Translations under genes and position numbers: made by a program | Assembly: GCA_937915925.1 (NCBI GenBank) | Contig: CALGGM010000113.1 | Coordinates: 1 to 19,059 of the forward strand | Length of the DNA: 19,059 nucleotides | Direction: 5' to 3' | DNA from: an uncultured Clostridia bacterium | GTDB lineage: Bacteria; Bacillota; Clostridia; Christensenellales; CAG-138 | The notes under the pieces: model-generated | The model's input: the letters and a program-made list of their open reading frames with translations, nothing else | The model's database searches: none | What the model was told of the DNA's origin: nothing | Shown here: in pieces, positions 12,601 through 19,059 of the stretch | Layout: the number at the start of each line of letters is the position of its first letter | How positions within the stretch are numbered: the first letter of the stretch is position 1

Positions 12601-14994
12601 TTATTTGACCTTGCAGGAGACCGTATTCGACCATTCGCCGAAGTACGTCATGCCCTCGAATTCGTGATACGAGCGGACCTGCACGTAATAGGTCGTTTTG
12701 GATTTCAGATTCTTGATCGTTTCGCGGTATACGTCCGCACGCGTGATCTTGCACGTAACGACGTTCTTGGTGAAGTCCCGATCCGTTGCGTAGCGGATCT
12801 GATACCCCGTGAACACCTTCGAGCCCGTCCAGCGCACGGTCATCGACTTCTTGCCCGCGTCCACGCCGTCGAGCACGCGCGTGGTGATACGCACCGCGGT
12901 CTTTAAGGGACCGACAACGCCGAGGTTATAGTTGTCCATCGCGCCGCCGATCTTCGTGCCGTCGGCATTCTTACGCTCCGCGAAGTATGCCTTGACGCCG
13001 TACTGATACCGCGTACCGGCGAACACCTTCGTATCCGTCCACGACGTCGCCGTCGTGTTGTTCCAGCGCTCGAACGTCGTCCAGCCCGCGCTCGTCAGGT
13101 TCCATGCGCGGCGGTAGATGACATAGCCCTTCGCGCCGGGGACCGCGTTCCACGTCAGCTTGACGCCGTCCTTCGTGTTCGCCACGGAGGTCGCCTGCGT
13201 CGCAGGCAGGTAAAGCTTGAACATCAGGCTCGCCGTCGGACCGCCGCAGACGAGCTGCACATCCGCGTATGCCGTGCCGGGATCCGTATTGGTGCGATAC
13301 GACACGTTCGCATAGCCGGTGTCGAACGCCGTACCGTAGGCGTCCTTCAGCGTCACGCGCGGCTTCTTCGCGCTGCCGTCCGCGATCATGTACGCCGTCG
13401 TGCCCTTGAACTGCACATCCCGGCTGTCGAGCGCCGCGGTAAACGCGATCTCGCCGAACGGGCGAAGCACAGCCTTACCGATGGACGTCACCGTGCCGTT
13501 CGAGGTCCATTCCGACGCGAGCGCCGCGGGATAGTACACGGTCAGGCTGCTGTCCGTACCGTAGAAACGTTCCATGTCAAACGTCATACTGTTCGGCGCT
13601 CCGAAATAGTACACGCTCGTAAGCGACGGGGTCTCCACGAGGCAGTCGAAATATTCCTGTTCAAGGGACGCCGGGAACACGACCTGCTCAAGCGCGTCCG
13701 CGCCCGCAAACGCCATCTGTCCGACGGTCTTTGTGCCGCTCGGAACCCAGAAGGACTTCCCCGTCTTTTTGGGGATCGCGCGAAGCAGATCCTTCAGATC
13801 CTTTGTGTACAGCGCGTTCCTGCTGACGGTATACTGCTTGTTTCCGGACGCGACCTTGATCTCCGCAAGCTCCTTGGACCCGATAAAGCAGTCGTACAGC
13901 TTCGTTACGCTGGCAGGGATCGACACGGAGGTCATATTCGGGCAGGCGCCGTCGCCTTCATAATTGCCGGAGAACGCACGCTTTCCGACCGACGTGACGC
14001 CCTCTTCGATCACGACCTTTTTGACCTTGCTGCAATCCGCAAGCCAGCCGGGCGTTTTTCCGTACATGAAGTTCCACATCAGTCCCTTGCCGGAGACCGT
14101 CAGCGTGCCGTTCGCGTCAAGCTTCCATGTGACGTAGTCGCCGCAGAATCTCGTTCCCTCGGGATAGGTCAGACCGTCGTCAAACGGCTTCATGGGGTAA
14201 TATGTGTCAAACAGATAGGTCCCGACCAAGGGCTCCCAGACATACGCAAGGTGCTTGCGGTAATAGATCGTAAAGTTTTCCGCCGTGTGCGCGAACACAT
14301 CGGAGCCCGCGCCGCCGTCCGCCGGCGGTTCGCCGTAGAAATACGCCGCCTCCAATCCGGTATACGCAAACGCGACCTCATTGATCAACGCCACCGTGCC
14401 TGGAATGCGCACGCGCTTCAGGTTCGTGAGACCGGAAAACGCGTCCTCGGGAATGACCGTCATCCCGTCCGGGATGGTGATCTCCTCGGCGATCTGCGCA
14501 GTACCGATGATCGTCCCGCCGTACAGCACGCCGTCGACCAGCTTCAGGTCTTTGTTGTTCGGATCGATCGTGACGACCGCTTTCTTGATCGAACGGTTCC
14601 TGTCGCCTACGGACGTCACGGAAGCCGGGAACGAAACCGTCTTGAGGTTTCCAAGCCCGTCGATGACCTCCGAGCCGATGCGGGTAACGCCGTTTTCCAC
14701 GACGACCTTCTTGATCTGCGAATGGTACTCTTCAAAGAATGTAGGCGGTTCGTTCCAGAAAAATTCATCGGTCGGACCTTTGCCCGAGAGCGTCAGCGTT
14801 CCGTTTGTATCGAGCGTCCAGCGAACGTTCTCGCCGCACATGCCGGATGCGACCTCCGAAGCCTTCGTCTGCTCCGCCGCGACCGCTTCCATCTCCTCCG
14901 ACGGCTCCGCGCTCTCCGCTTTCGCCGCGCCCGTCATCGAGAGCACCGTCACGATGTTCAGGATCCATGCAAGGATCCTCCTCATGCGCTTCAT
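12601..14994 (-). CDS. Secreted BspA-type leucine-rich-repeat protein with fibronectin type III domains
   Basis: Encodes 797 residues with AGGAGGA 6 nt before the ATG. A signal peptide (1-26, ending GAAKA) gives export. Two copies of the C-G-x-x-V-x-W-x-LD-x-x-GTLT-x-SG-x-G module occur at 53-73 and 284-304. Each is followed by BspA/Treponema-type LRR stretches such as VTRIGSEVIDGLGNLKTVSF, VIPEDAFSGLTNLKRVRIPG and VTSVGKRAF...MTSVSIPASVT. A bridging region (510-595) leads to two fibronectin type III domains, about 598-690 (VKLTWNAVPGAKGYVIYRRA) and 700-797 (MTVRWTGSKVFTGYQIRYA, then LKSKTTYYVQVRSY). No LPXTG or membrane anchor is seen at the C-terminus, so it is probably released or held by the wall non-covalently. 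Such proteins usually act in adhesion or binding of host or plant polymers. The promoter at 15233-15261 may drive it together with the small ORF upstream. Confidence 0.88.
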   Translation of the reverse strand: MKRMRRILAWILNIVTVLSMTGAAKAESAEPSEEMEAVAAEQTKASEVASGMCGENVRWTLDTNGTLTLSGKGPTDEFFWNEPPTFFEEYHSQIKKVVVENGVTRIGSEVIDGLGNLKTVSFPASVTSVGDRNRSIKKAVVTIDPNNKDLKLVDGVLYGGTIIGTAQIAEEITIPDGMTVIPEDAFSGLTNLKRVRIPGTVALINEVAFAYTGLEAAYFYGEPPADGGAGSDVFAHTAENFTIYYRKHLAYVWEPLVGTYLFDTYYPMKPFDDGLTYPEGTRFCGDYVTWKLDANGTLTVSGKGLMWNFMYGKTPGWLADCSKVKKVVIEEGVTSVGKRAFSGNYEGDGACPNMTSVSIPASVTKLYDCFIGSKELAEIKVASGNKQYTVSRNALYTKDLKDLLRAIPKKTGKSFWVPSGTKTVGQMAFAGADALEQVVFPASLEQEYFDCLVETPSLTSVYYFGAPNSMTFDMERFYGTDSSLTVYYPAALASEWTSNGTVTSIGKAVLRPFGEIAFTAALDSRDVQFKGTTAYMIADGSAKKPRVTLKDAYGTAFDTGYANVSYRTNTDPGTAYADVQLVCGGPTASLMFKLYLPATQATSVANTKDGVKLTWNAVPGAKGYVIYRRAWNLTSAGWTTFERWNNTTATSWTDTKVFAGTRYQYGVKAYFAERKNADGTKIGGAMDNYNLGVVGPLKTAVRITTRVLDGVDAGKKSMTVRWTGSKVFTGYQIRYATDRDFTKNVVTCKITRADVYRETIKNLKSKTTYYVQVRSYHEFEGMTYFGEWSNTVSCKVK

Positions 14995-15018
14995 ATCTCA
15001 TCCTCCTGCTTGCTGTTT

Positions 15019-15222
15019 TCACTTAATAAGACAAAGAAAATGCGATTTGGTTTTATGAATTTTGTATTTTTTATCTTTCCCTTGAACTTTTGTCGCAATT
15101 CCTTCTTCGATCGTACTTTTCACAGAAGAAAACGGAATACTTTTTCCTTCAAAAAGCATCCTTCGGCGGCTCATAAAGGCTTTTACAATCCATGCATCCG
15201 ACCATTCAAATTGATATTTCAT
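15019..15222 (-). CDS. Small basic protein, 67 residues, unknown function
   Basis: An open frame from the ATG at 15222, ending 24 bp before the BspA-type gene start. The product starts MKYQFEWSDAWIVKAFMSRR and is Lys/Arg-rich, with a helical middle (SSVKSTIEEGIATKV) and a basic tail. Its composition looks protein-like rather than random, and its AT-rich codon use differs sharply from the GC-rich flanks. There is no Shine-Dalgarno sequence. The strong promoter at 15233-15261 would start transcription near 15226, only about 4 nt before the ATG, so the mRNA would be nearly leaderless. The alternative is that this is a roughly 230-nt leader of the BspA-type gene and not translated. It is divergent from the XRE regulator gene, an arrangement seen for regulated small proteins and some toxin pairs, but no toxin family was recognised. 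Confidence 0.45.
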   Translation of the reverse strand: MKYQFEWSDAWIVKAFMSRRRMLFEGKSIPFSSVKSTIEEGIATKVQGKDKKYKIHKTKSHFLCLIK

Positions 15223-15232
15223 CTTTTATATG

Positions 15233-15261
15233 AGAATAACACACAATACCGTAGATGTCAA
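15233..15261 (-). promoter_or_regulatory. Leftward promoter for the 67-aa ORF and BspA-type gene
   Basis: On the minus strand, a perfect TTGACA (15261-15256) is followed after 17 bp by TATTCT (15238-15233). Its -35 box overlaps the first CAAATAT repeat (15259-15265), and the palindrome TATCATTATGATA (15269-15281) lies just upstream. Confidence 0.7.
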
Positions 15262-15338
15262 ATATTAATATCATTATGATAATGCAATATCTATTTGTAT
15301 CAAATATGATTCTAATATGGTAGGTGACAAATATGATT
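15259..15338. promoter_or_regulatory. Candidate operator region of the XRE regulator
   Basis: CAAATAT occurs at 15259-15265, 15301-15307 and 15328-15334. The last two copies extend to a perfect 11-bp direct repeat CAAATATGATT. The 13-bp palindrome TATCATTATGATA (15269-15281) lies between the first two. The first copy overlaps the -35 of the leftward promoter, and the third covers the regulator's own start codon. That fits negative autoregulation by an HTH repressor, but no clear rightward promoter was found. Confidence 0.45.
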
Positions 15339-15617
15339 GCAACAAGAATTAAAATCTTGCGGGAAGATGCAAAAATGACCCAGGCAGAACTCGCCAAGCA
15401 GCTCGGAATAACGCGGTCCGGCGTGAATGCATGGGAAATGGGTATATCCGTGCCATCAACGCAGTATATTGTTGAGCTTGCACAGCTATTCAAAGTCTCG
15501 ACCGATTACCTGCTTGGCGTACAGTCAAGCAAAACGATTGACGTGTCCGGTCTGTCGGATGACGATATTCAGGTATTGCACACGATTGTCAGACATTTCA
15601 GAGAAAAGAGCAAATAA
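15333..15617 (+). CDS. XRE-family helix-turn-helix transcriptional regulator
   Basis: Encodes 94 residues from the ATG at 15333, with AGGTG 6 nt upstream; an in-frame GTG at 15324 is possible but lies inside that binding site. Residues 3-60 form a Cro/C1-type HTH: IKILREDAKMTQAELAKQLG, then ITRSGVNAWEMGISVPS for the recognition helix, then IVELAQLFKVSTDYLLG. The C-terminal part (LSDDDIQVLHTIVRHFREK) is a short helix likely used for dimer formation. This small form is common in mobile or defence-linked regions and in chromosomal repressors of Bacillota. It lies divergent from the 67-aa ORF and BspA-type gene and probably binds the CAAATAT repeats between them. Base composition is AT-rich compared with its flanks, suggesting transfer. 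Expected location: nucleoid, cytoplasm. Confidence 0.92.
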   Translation: MIATRIKILREDAKMTQAELAKQLGITRSGVNAWEMGISVPSTQYIVELAQLFKVSTDYLLGVQSSKTIDVSGLSDDDIQVLHTIVRHFREKSK

Positions 15618-15628
15618 AACGATCCGGT

Positions 15629-15681
15629 GGCAGCATGATGGAACATGCTGCAAAAAAGCGGAGTTGTGTCCCTCCGCTTTT
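15629..15681. terminator. Tandem hairpins, bidirectional terminator
   Basis: GCAGCATG/CATGCTGC (15629-15650) forms a first 8-bp hairpin. A second pairs AAAAAGCGGAG (15652-15662) with CTCCGCTTTTT (15671-15681) around an 8-nt loop. Both strands end in a T-run, so it serves the regulator gene from the left and the convergent gene ending at 15747 from the right. Confidence 0.85.
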
Positions 15682-15746
15682 TGTGATCACCGCACCCTAC
15701 GCAGCAGTCTGCCGCAGCCGACGCTGCGTTTATATTTTGCGTAAAA

Positions 15747-18191
15747 TCAATATGTACTGCGTCTGCCCTCGCGGATCAGCGGGTCGCTCACGCTTGGGAC
15801 CAGCGCGGAATATCCCCACGCGAGCCCGTCCGCCCATGTTCGCTGCGGATCGGCGGAATGCCAGTTGATGTATTCGCCCATGAACACCATCGCGGTCGAC
15901 GAGCCGCCGTCCAGATTGTAGGCGACCTGCACGCCGAGATCCGCAAAGATCTGTGCGAACTCATCCATCTTGTACCCGTAGGCGCGGTGGGAATCCCGCC
16001 CGTCGGAAACGATGACGATAAAGTGTCCCGGCTCGACCATGCCGACCCCGCAGCGCGGGTTCTGTCTCGCCACAAAATGATCGCCAGCGTTCGGATTGAC
16101 CTTGCCGTTTTCGACGAGGACCGGTCCGAAGCTGAAGCTGTGCAGCACGCCGCTGTCCAGAAGATCGACGCCGGAAACCTCCTTTTTATGGATAATCCGC
16201 ATGGTAAGATCGTCGTCGATCACCATCGAATCCTCGCCGGAGCCATCGCTGTACAGGACGCCGTTGCGCAGAAGCACGCCCTTGTGCTCCACATCGGCGT
16301 CGTTCAGGTTGTCCCCCGTCACCGCGAGCACCGCGCGGAAGTTTCTCGAAATGAGCCACGGCGGCTCGCTCGCCTGTGCGGGCACGAGATGCGACGCGAG
16401 CACCGCGCGGAAGCTGTTGACCTCGCGCATGTAGACGTGCGCGATATACTTGCAGTAGGGATGGTTGTGCTCCGTGGTCAGCACGCGGTCGATGATGACC
16501 GCAAGGATGTCCGAACGGTACTCCCAATGCCCGTTGTCGTAATCGATGACGACGACCTCCTCCGGATCGCCCTCCTGTCGGAAGAACTCCGCAAACTTCT
16601 CCGGCTCGGGCGTGGGCTCGACCGTCGGCTCCGCGGTGGGCTTTTGTGTCGGCGCTTCGGTCGGCGCGGGCGTTGCGGTCGGCTCTGCGGTCGGCAAAGC
16701 CGTTTCCGTCGGTTCGACTGCCGCCTCTTCACGGGTGCAAAGCTGCACGTTTGCCGCAAACAGGATCCCGATCGCAAGCAGCACAGCGGCGCCGATCAGA
16801 AGCAGGACGGTCCGCGCGCGCTTCTTTTTGCTGTACAGGATCGCGGCAAGCGCGACCGTTGCGATCGCCGCGCCGATCGTGAGGATCGCGGCGGCGGAAT
16901 GATCCTTTTTCGCGGGCGCTTCCACTTCCGCTTTCACGGGTTCGGGCGTCGGCGCTGCGGTGGGCGCGGGCGTCGGAACAGCCGTCGGCGCTTCGGTCGG
17001 CGCTTCCGTGGGAACCTCGGTCGGCTCTGCGGTGGGCGCAGGCGTCGGGTCCGCGTAACGGATCAGATCGCCGTGCGCGATGTGCTCAAACAGATCGTTC
17101 TGCGCCCCGTCCTCGCCGACGGTGCTGATCGCAAGATGAAACCGCAGGCTGTCCGGAAGCTTGACGCCGAACGACGCGCGGGACCGATAGCACGCGTGCG
17201 CGGTGCGGGAGACGTCCGCGGCGCTCGCGCCGTCGTACGAGACGAGCGGCTGTGTAAAACCCAGCACGGTCTCGCCCGTTTCGGAAGCCTGATACAGCTT
17301 TCGGATCGCGGCGGCGGGATTGGAAAGGTTGTAGCGTGAAACGACGCTCTGCGTGATGCGCGCGGAATAGGGCGTGCGCACCGGCGAGAACGTGTCGTCC
17401 GGATCGCAGGTCACGACGATCTTCGGCCTGTAGATCGAGAACAGCTCATAGAGGCGGTCGCGCACCTGCCCCTCGCGCCAGAAATAGGACATATCGCTCA
17501 TGTTGGCGGTCGCCTGATCGTCGCGCTGCAAAAAAACGGGAATGACGTCGACGCCCATCGCGTCGAACGCGCGGAACGCCTCCTGCACCTCGTAGCCGTA
17601 ATCCTTGCCGATGTACACAATCGCCGTTCTGACGTCGTGCTCCTTTGTATAGAGCGGCAGCAGCCCGCCGAGCTTTTCGGTCTCGTCCGACACGCCGGAC
17701 AGCACCAGCATCAGATCCACGGGTTCGACGACGCGCTGACACGTCGCTTCATACCCCGGCGCGCAGACGCGCAGCTCGCAGATGCTCGGCGTCGCGCGGC
17801 TCACGGTGCGGAGCGTGATCCGGTTCGCGCCGTCCGTCGGCAGGAACATCCGGTAGTCTTCCGTATAATAGCTCTCGGTTTTCAGCAGCGCACCCGACGC
17901 GGCGTAAAAATCGGCGTCGATGCGGCGGTTCACATCGTACCACGAGATCAGCAAGCCGGACGCTTCCCCGTCCCATTTCACGGTCAGCGGCTGTTCATAG
18001 GTGAACGTCAGGCGCGTCCGGTCGTTGTCGTCGGAAAGGTTTGGGATCTTCGCTTCGTTTCCGTTCGGCCATTCGATGCTGTACTCCAAAAATCCGCCCG
18101 CCTCCCCTTGCTCGGCATTCGCCGAAGGCACGGAGATCGCAAGCAGGACCAGGATCAACAGCAGGGAAAGCAACGTCAAACGGTTTTTCAT
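15747..18191 (-). CDS. Two-domain membrane protein: degenerate PIG-L-like domain plus phosphodiester glycosidase (NAGPA) domain
   Basis: Encodes 814 residues from the ATG at 18191 with GAGGT 4 nt upstream; in-frame codons to 18233 lack a binding site. A signal peptide (1-26, ending SANA) precedes a beta-rich region (30-150). A domain at about 155-290 is patterned like PIG-L/LmbE deacetylases: LMLVLSGVSDETEKLGGLLP aligns with the usual HPDDE-x4-GG motif but lacks its His and first Asp, so zinc catalysis looks lost. A Pro/Thr/Ala linker (382-418) comes before two membrane segments (433-453 and 460-480) separated by SKKKRAR, then a second linker (493-531). The C-terminal NAGPA domain (580-800) has NPRCGVGMVEPGHFIVIVSDGR and YNLDGGSSTAMVF. 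NAGPA domains cleave phosphodiester-linked sugars, possibly wall or capsule polymers here. Both folded parts should be outside the membrane. It lies 68 bp behind the polysaccharide deacetylase gene, likely cotranscribed. Confidence 0.85.
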   Translation of the reverse strand: MKNRLTLLSLLLILVLLAISVPSANAEQGEAGGFLEYSIEWPNGNEAKIPNLSDDNDRTRLTFTYEQPLTVKWDGEASGLLISWYDVNRRIDADFYAASGALLKTESYYTEDYRMFLPTDGANRITLRTVSRATPSICELRVCAPGYEATCQRVVEPVDLMLVLSGVSDETEKLGGLLPLYTKEHDVRTAIVYIGKDYGYEVQEAFRAFDAMGVDVIPVFLQRDDQATANMSDMSYFWREGQVRDRLYELFSIYRPKIVVTCDPDDTFSPVRTPYSARITQSVVSRYNLSNPAAAIRKLYQASETGETVLGFTQPLVSYDGASAADVSRTAHACYRSRASFGVKLPDSLRFHLAISTVGEDGAQNDLFEHIAHGDLIRYADPTPAPTAEPTEVPTEAPTEAPTAVPTPAPTAAPTPEPVKAEVEAPAKKDHSAAAILTIGAAIATVALAAILYSKKKRARTVLLLIGAAVLLAIGILFAANVQLCTREEAAVEPTETALPTAEPTATPAPTEAPTQKPTAEPTVEPTPEPEKFAEFFRQEGDPEEVVVIDYDNGHWEYRSDILAVIIDRVLTTEHNHPYCKYIAHVYMREVNSFRAVLASHLVPAQASEPPWLISRNFRAVLAVTGDNLNDADVEHKGVLLRNGVLYSDGSGEDSMVIDDDLTMRIIHKKEVSGVDLLDSGVLHSFSFGPVLVENGKVNPNAGDHFVARQNPRCGVGMVEPGHFIVIVSDGRDSHRAYGYKMDEFAQIFADLGVQVAYNLDGGSSTAMVFMGEYINWHSADPQRTWADGLAWGYSALVPSVSDPLIREGRRSTY
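16599..16715 (-). repeat. Second Pro/Thr/Ala linker repeat of the NAGPA protein
   Basis: Short degenerate repeats of GTCGGC/GTGGGC-type words on the plus strand code for PTAEPT/APTEAPT units joining the second membrane segment to the NAGPA domain. Confidence 0.6.
16938..17048 (-). repeat. First Pro/Thr/Ala linker repeat of the NAGPA protein
   Basis: Repeated GGCGTCGG, GGCGCTTC and GTCGGCGC words on the plus strand code for TPAPTAEPTEVPTEAPT-type units between the PIG-L-like domain and the first membrane segment. The repeat is related to the other linker in the same gene. Confidence 0.6.
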
Positions 18192-18259
18192 ATCTACCTC
18201 AGAGCAACAATTGGGGCGCGCCGAAGCGGTCAATGCCCCGACAAACGAGCGCGATGCGC

Positions 18260-19059
18260 TCAGTCAAAGATCTTTTCGCTGTATTCCGCGCCGGGCTCGA
18301 CCGGCTGTCCGCGGCTTTCCAGAAGCTCGCTGACCGTAACCAGCTCATAGCCCTGTTCGATCAGCCACGGGATCAGCTGTTCGACCGTCGTGTAGGTCGT
18401 GGGGAGCTTATCGTGAAACAGCACGATGGCGCCGTTTTTTATGTTCTTTTTGCAAAGATCGAGGATCTTCGGCGGGTTCTTGAGCTCCCAGTCCCGCGAA
18501 TCGATCGACCACATGATCACCGCAAGCCCGCAGTCCTTTGCGGCGGTGCGGACGTTGTCGTCGCGCAGCCCTCCCGGCGGACGCATCAGCTTCGGCACGT
18601 ACCCGCCTTCGACGCTGTCGTCGATGACGCGCTTCACGTTTTCGAAGCGCTCGACAAGCGCGTTGTACCGAAGCGCAGGCATCTGCCAGTGATCCCATCC
18701 GTGAATACCGATCTCGCAGCCGAGATCCGACATCCGCTGCAAAAGATACGCCGACTCGTCCGTCACGTTTGCGCCGAGCACAAAGAACGTCGCCCGCGCG
18801 CCGTACTGTTCGAGCAGGTCAAGGACGCGTCCCGTGTTCGCCGTGTTCGGACCGTCGTCGAACGTCAGCGCCACCATCGGGCGATCCGGATCCGGCGTGG
18901 GATCCGGCGTCGGCGTCGGGTCGACCGGCTTGCCGTTCGGCCAGTACTTGCCGTCGGTGTCGAAGTAGTACGTGCCGCGGTTCATGAAGTCATTCGTCTT
19001 GGTGATGTAGTAGTTCTTATCCTTCACGGCCTCAAAGGTGCGGCTGGTGAAGTAATAAT
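18260..19059 (-). CDS. Polysaccharide deacetylase (NodB domain) with cell-wall-binding repeats, 5' end outside the window
   Basis: 265 codons are visible, and the frame stays open to the right edge. The in-frame GTG at 19027 is not the start, because the codons before it (YYFTSRTFEAV) continue a glucan/choline-binding type repeat that recurs as KNYYITKTNDFMNRG and TYYFDTDGKYWPNG. After a Pro-Thr-Asp linker (about 45-58 of the visible part) comes a NodB domain with all main motifs: TFDDGPNT, IHGWDHWQM (zinc His pair; SHTxxH is more usual), RPPGGLRDD, WSIDSRDW and VLFHDKLPT. Such enzymes remove acetyl groups from peptidoglycan or other N-acetylated glycans outside the cell. It probably has an export signal in the missing part. 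It is the upstream partner of the NAGPA-domain gene. A small GAGCGC-ATC-GCGCTC hairpin overlaps its stop codon and may only weakly stop transcription. Confidence 0.9.
   Translation of the reverse strand, partial: YYFTSRTFEAVKDKNYYITKTNDFMNRGTYYFDTDGKYWPNGKPVDPTPTPDPTPDPDRPMVALTFDDGPNTANTGRVLDLLEQYGARATFFVLGANVTDESAYLLQRMSDLGCEIGIHGWDHWQMPALRYNALVERFENVKRVIDDSVEGGYVPKLMRPPGGLRDDNVRTAAKDCGLAVIMWSIDSRDWELKNPPKILDLCKKNIKNGAIVLFHDKLPTTYTTVEQLIPWLIEQGYELVTVSELLESRGQPVEPGAEYSEKIFD

Noticed and set aside
12341..12667. 108-codon plus-strand open frame
   Set aside because: Arg/Gly/Pro-rich, passes through two GC hairpins and into the 3' end of the BspA-type gene. No recognisable pattern.
14251..15279. 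342-codon open frame on the plus strand
   Set aside because: It is antisense to the BspA-type gene, with Arg/Asp/His-rich low-complexity sequence and no start signal.
15858..17339. 493-codon open frame on the plus strand
   Set aside because: It is the complement of the NAGPA-domain gene. Its Arg/Gly runs come from the linker repeats read backwards.
18260..19027. Start of the polysaccharide deacetylase at the GTG at 19027
   Set aside because: Codons upstream of it keep the same frame and continue the wall-binding repeat to the window edge, so the true start is outside.

Overview
The window looks like a chromosomal segment of an uncultivated Clostridia member (Bacillota), probably a gut or rumen lineage. 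This is inferred from family content, not a taxonomic search. The supporting features are AAAGGAGG/GGAGGT ribosome binding sites, TTGACA/TATAAT-type promoters, a YlmH protein, a TetM-like GTPase fused to a YacP-like NYN domain, several DUF6273 surface proteins, and secreted proteins with Pro/Thr-rich linkers. The housekeeping part (about 1.7-5.0 kb) is GC-rich. The stretch around 15.0-15.6 kb is clearly AT-rich.

Layout. 0.07-1.5 kb: a strong promoter and a Sel1-repeat-like protein whose reading frame is broken at a T6 run. 1.7-5.05 kb: a two-gene operon with overlapping ends, coding for a translational GTPase of the ribosomal-protection type fused to a Rae1/YacP-like NYN nuclease domain, followed by the S4 protein YlmH, then a strong terminator. 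All three activities point to the ribosome; this is the most interesting unit in the window. 5.1-9.6 kb, minus strand: three DUF6273 envelope proteins. The first and third share an N-terminal domain and nearly identical promoters and leaders. A 434-bp gap between them holds a terminator and two large inverted repeats. 9.6-11.1 kb, minus strand: an ADP-ribosylglycohydrolase that seems to have lost its first metal-binding motif, followed by a small HD hydrolase of the alarmone-hydrolase type. 11.1-11.25 kb: back-to-back promoters on either side of a 40-bp palindrome, driving the glycohydrolase leftward and a YwaF/TMEM164-type membrane protein rightward. 12.04-12.20 kb: a 54-aa gene convergent with the membrane protein gene.

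12.6-19.06 kb is largely a cell-surface block on the minus strand: a secreted BspA-type leucine-rich-repeat/fibronectin protein, a two-domain membrane protein (degenerate PIG-L-like domain, two membrane segments, phosphodiester-glycosidase domain), and a polysaccharide deacetylase with cell-wall-binding repeats that runs off the right edge. Inside this block is an AT-rich insert with an XRE regulator gene (plus strand), divergent from a 67-aa basic ORF and the BspA-type gene. A shared intergenic region there contains a good minus-strand promoter, a short palindrome and three CAAATAT repeats.

No tRNA, rRNA, CRISPR array or transposase gene was recognised. Family assignments come from motif recognition by eye; no database search was run.
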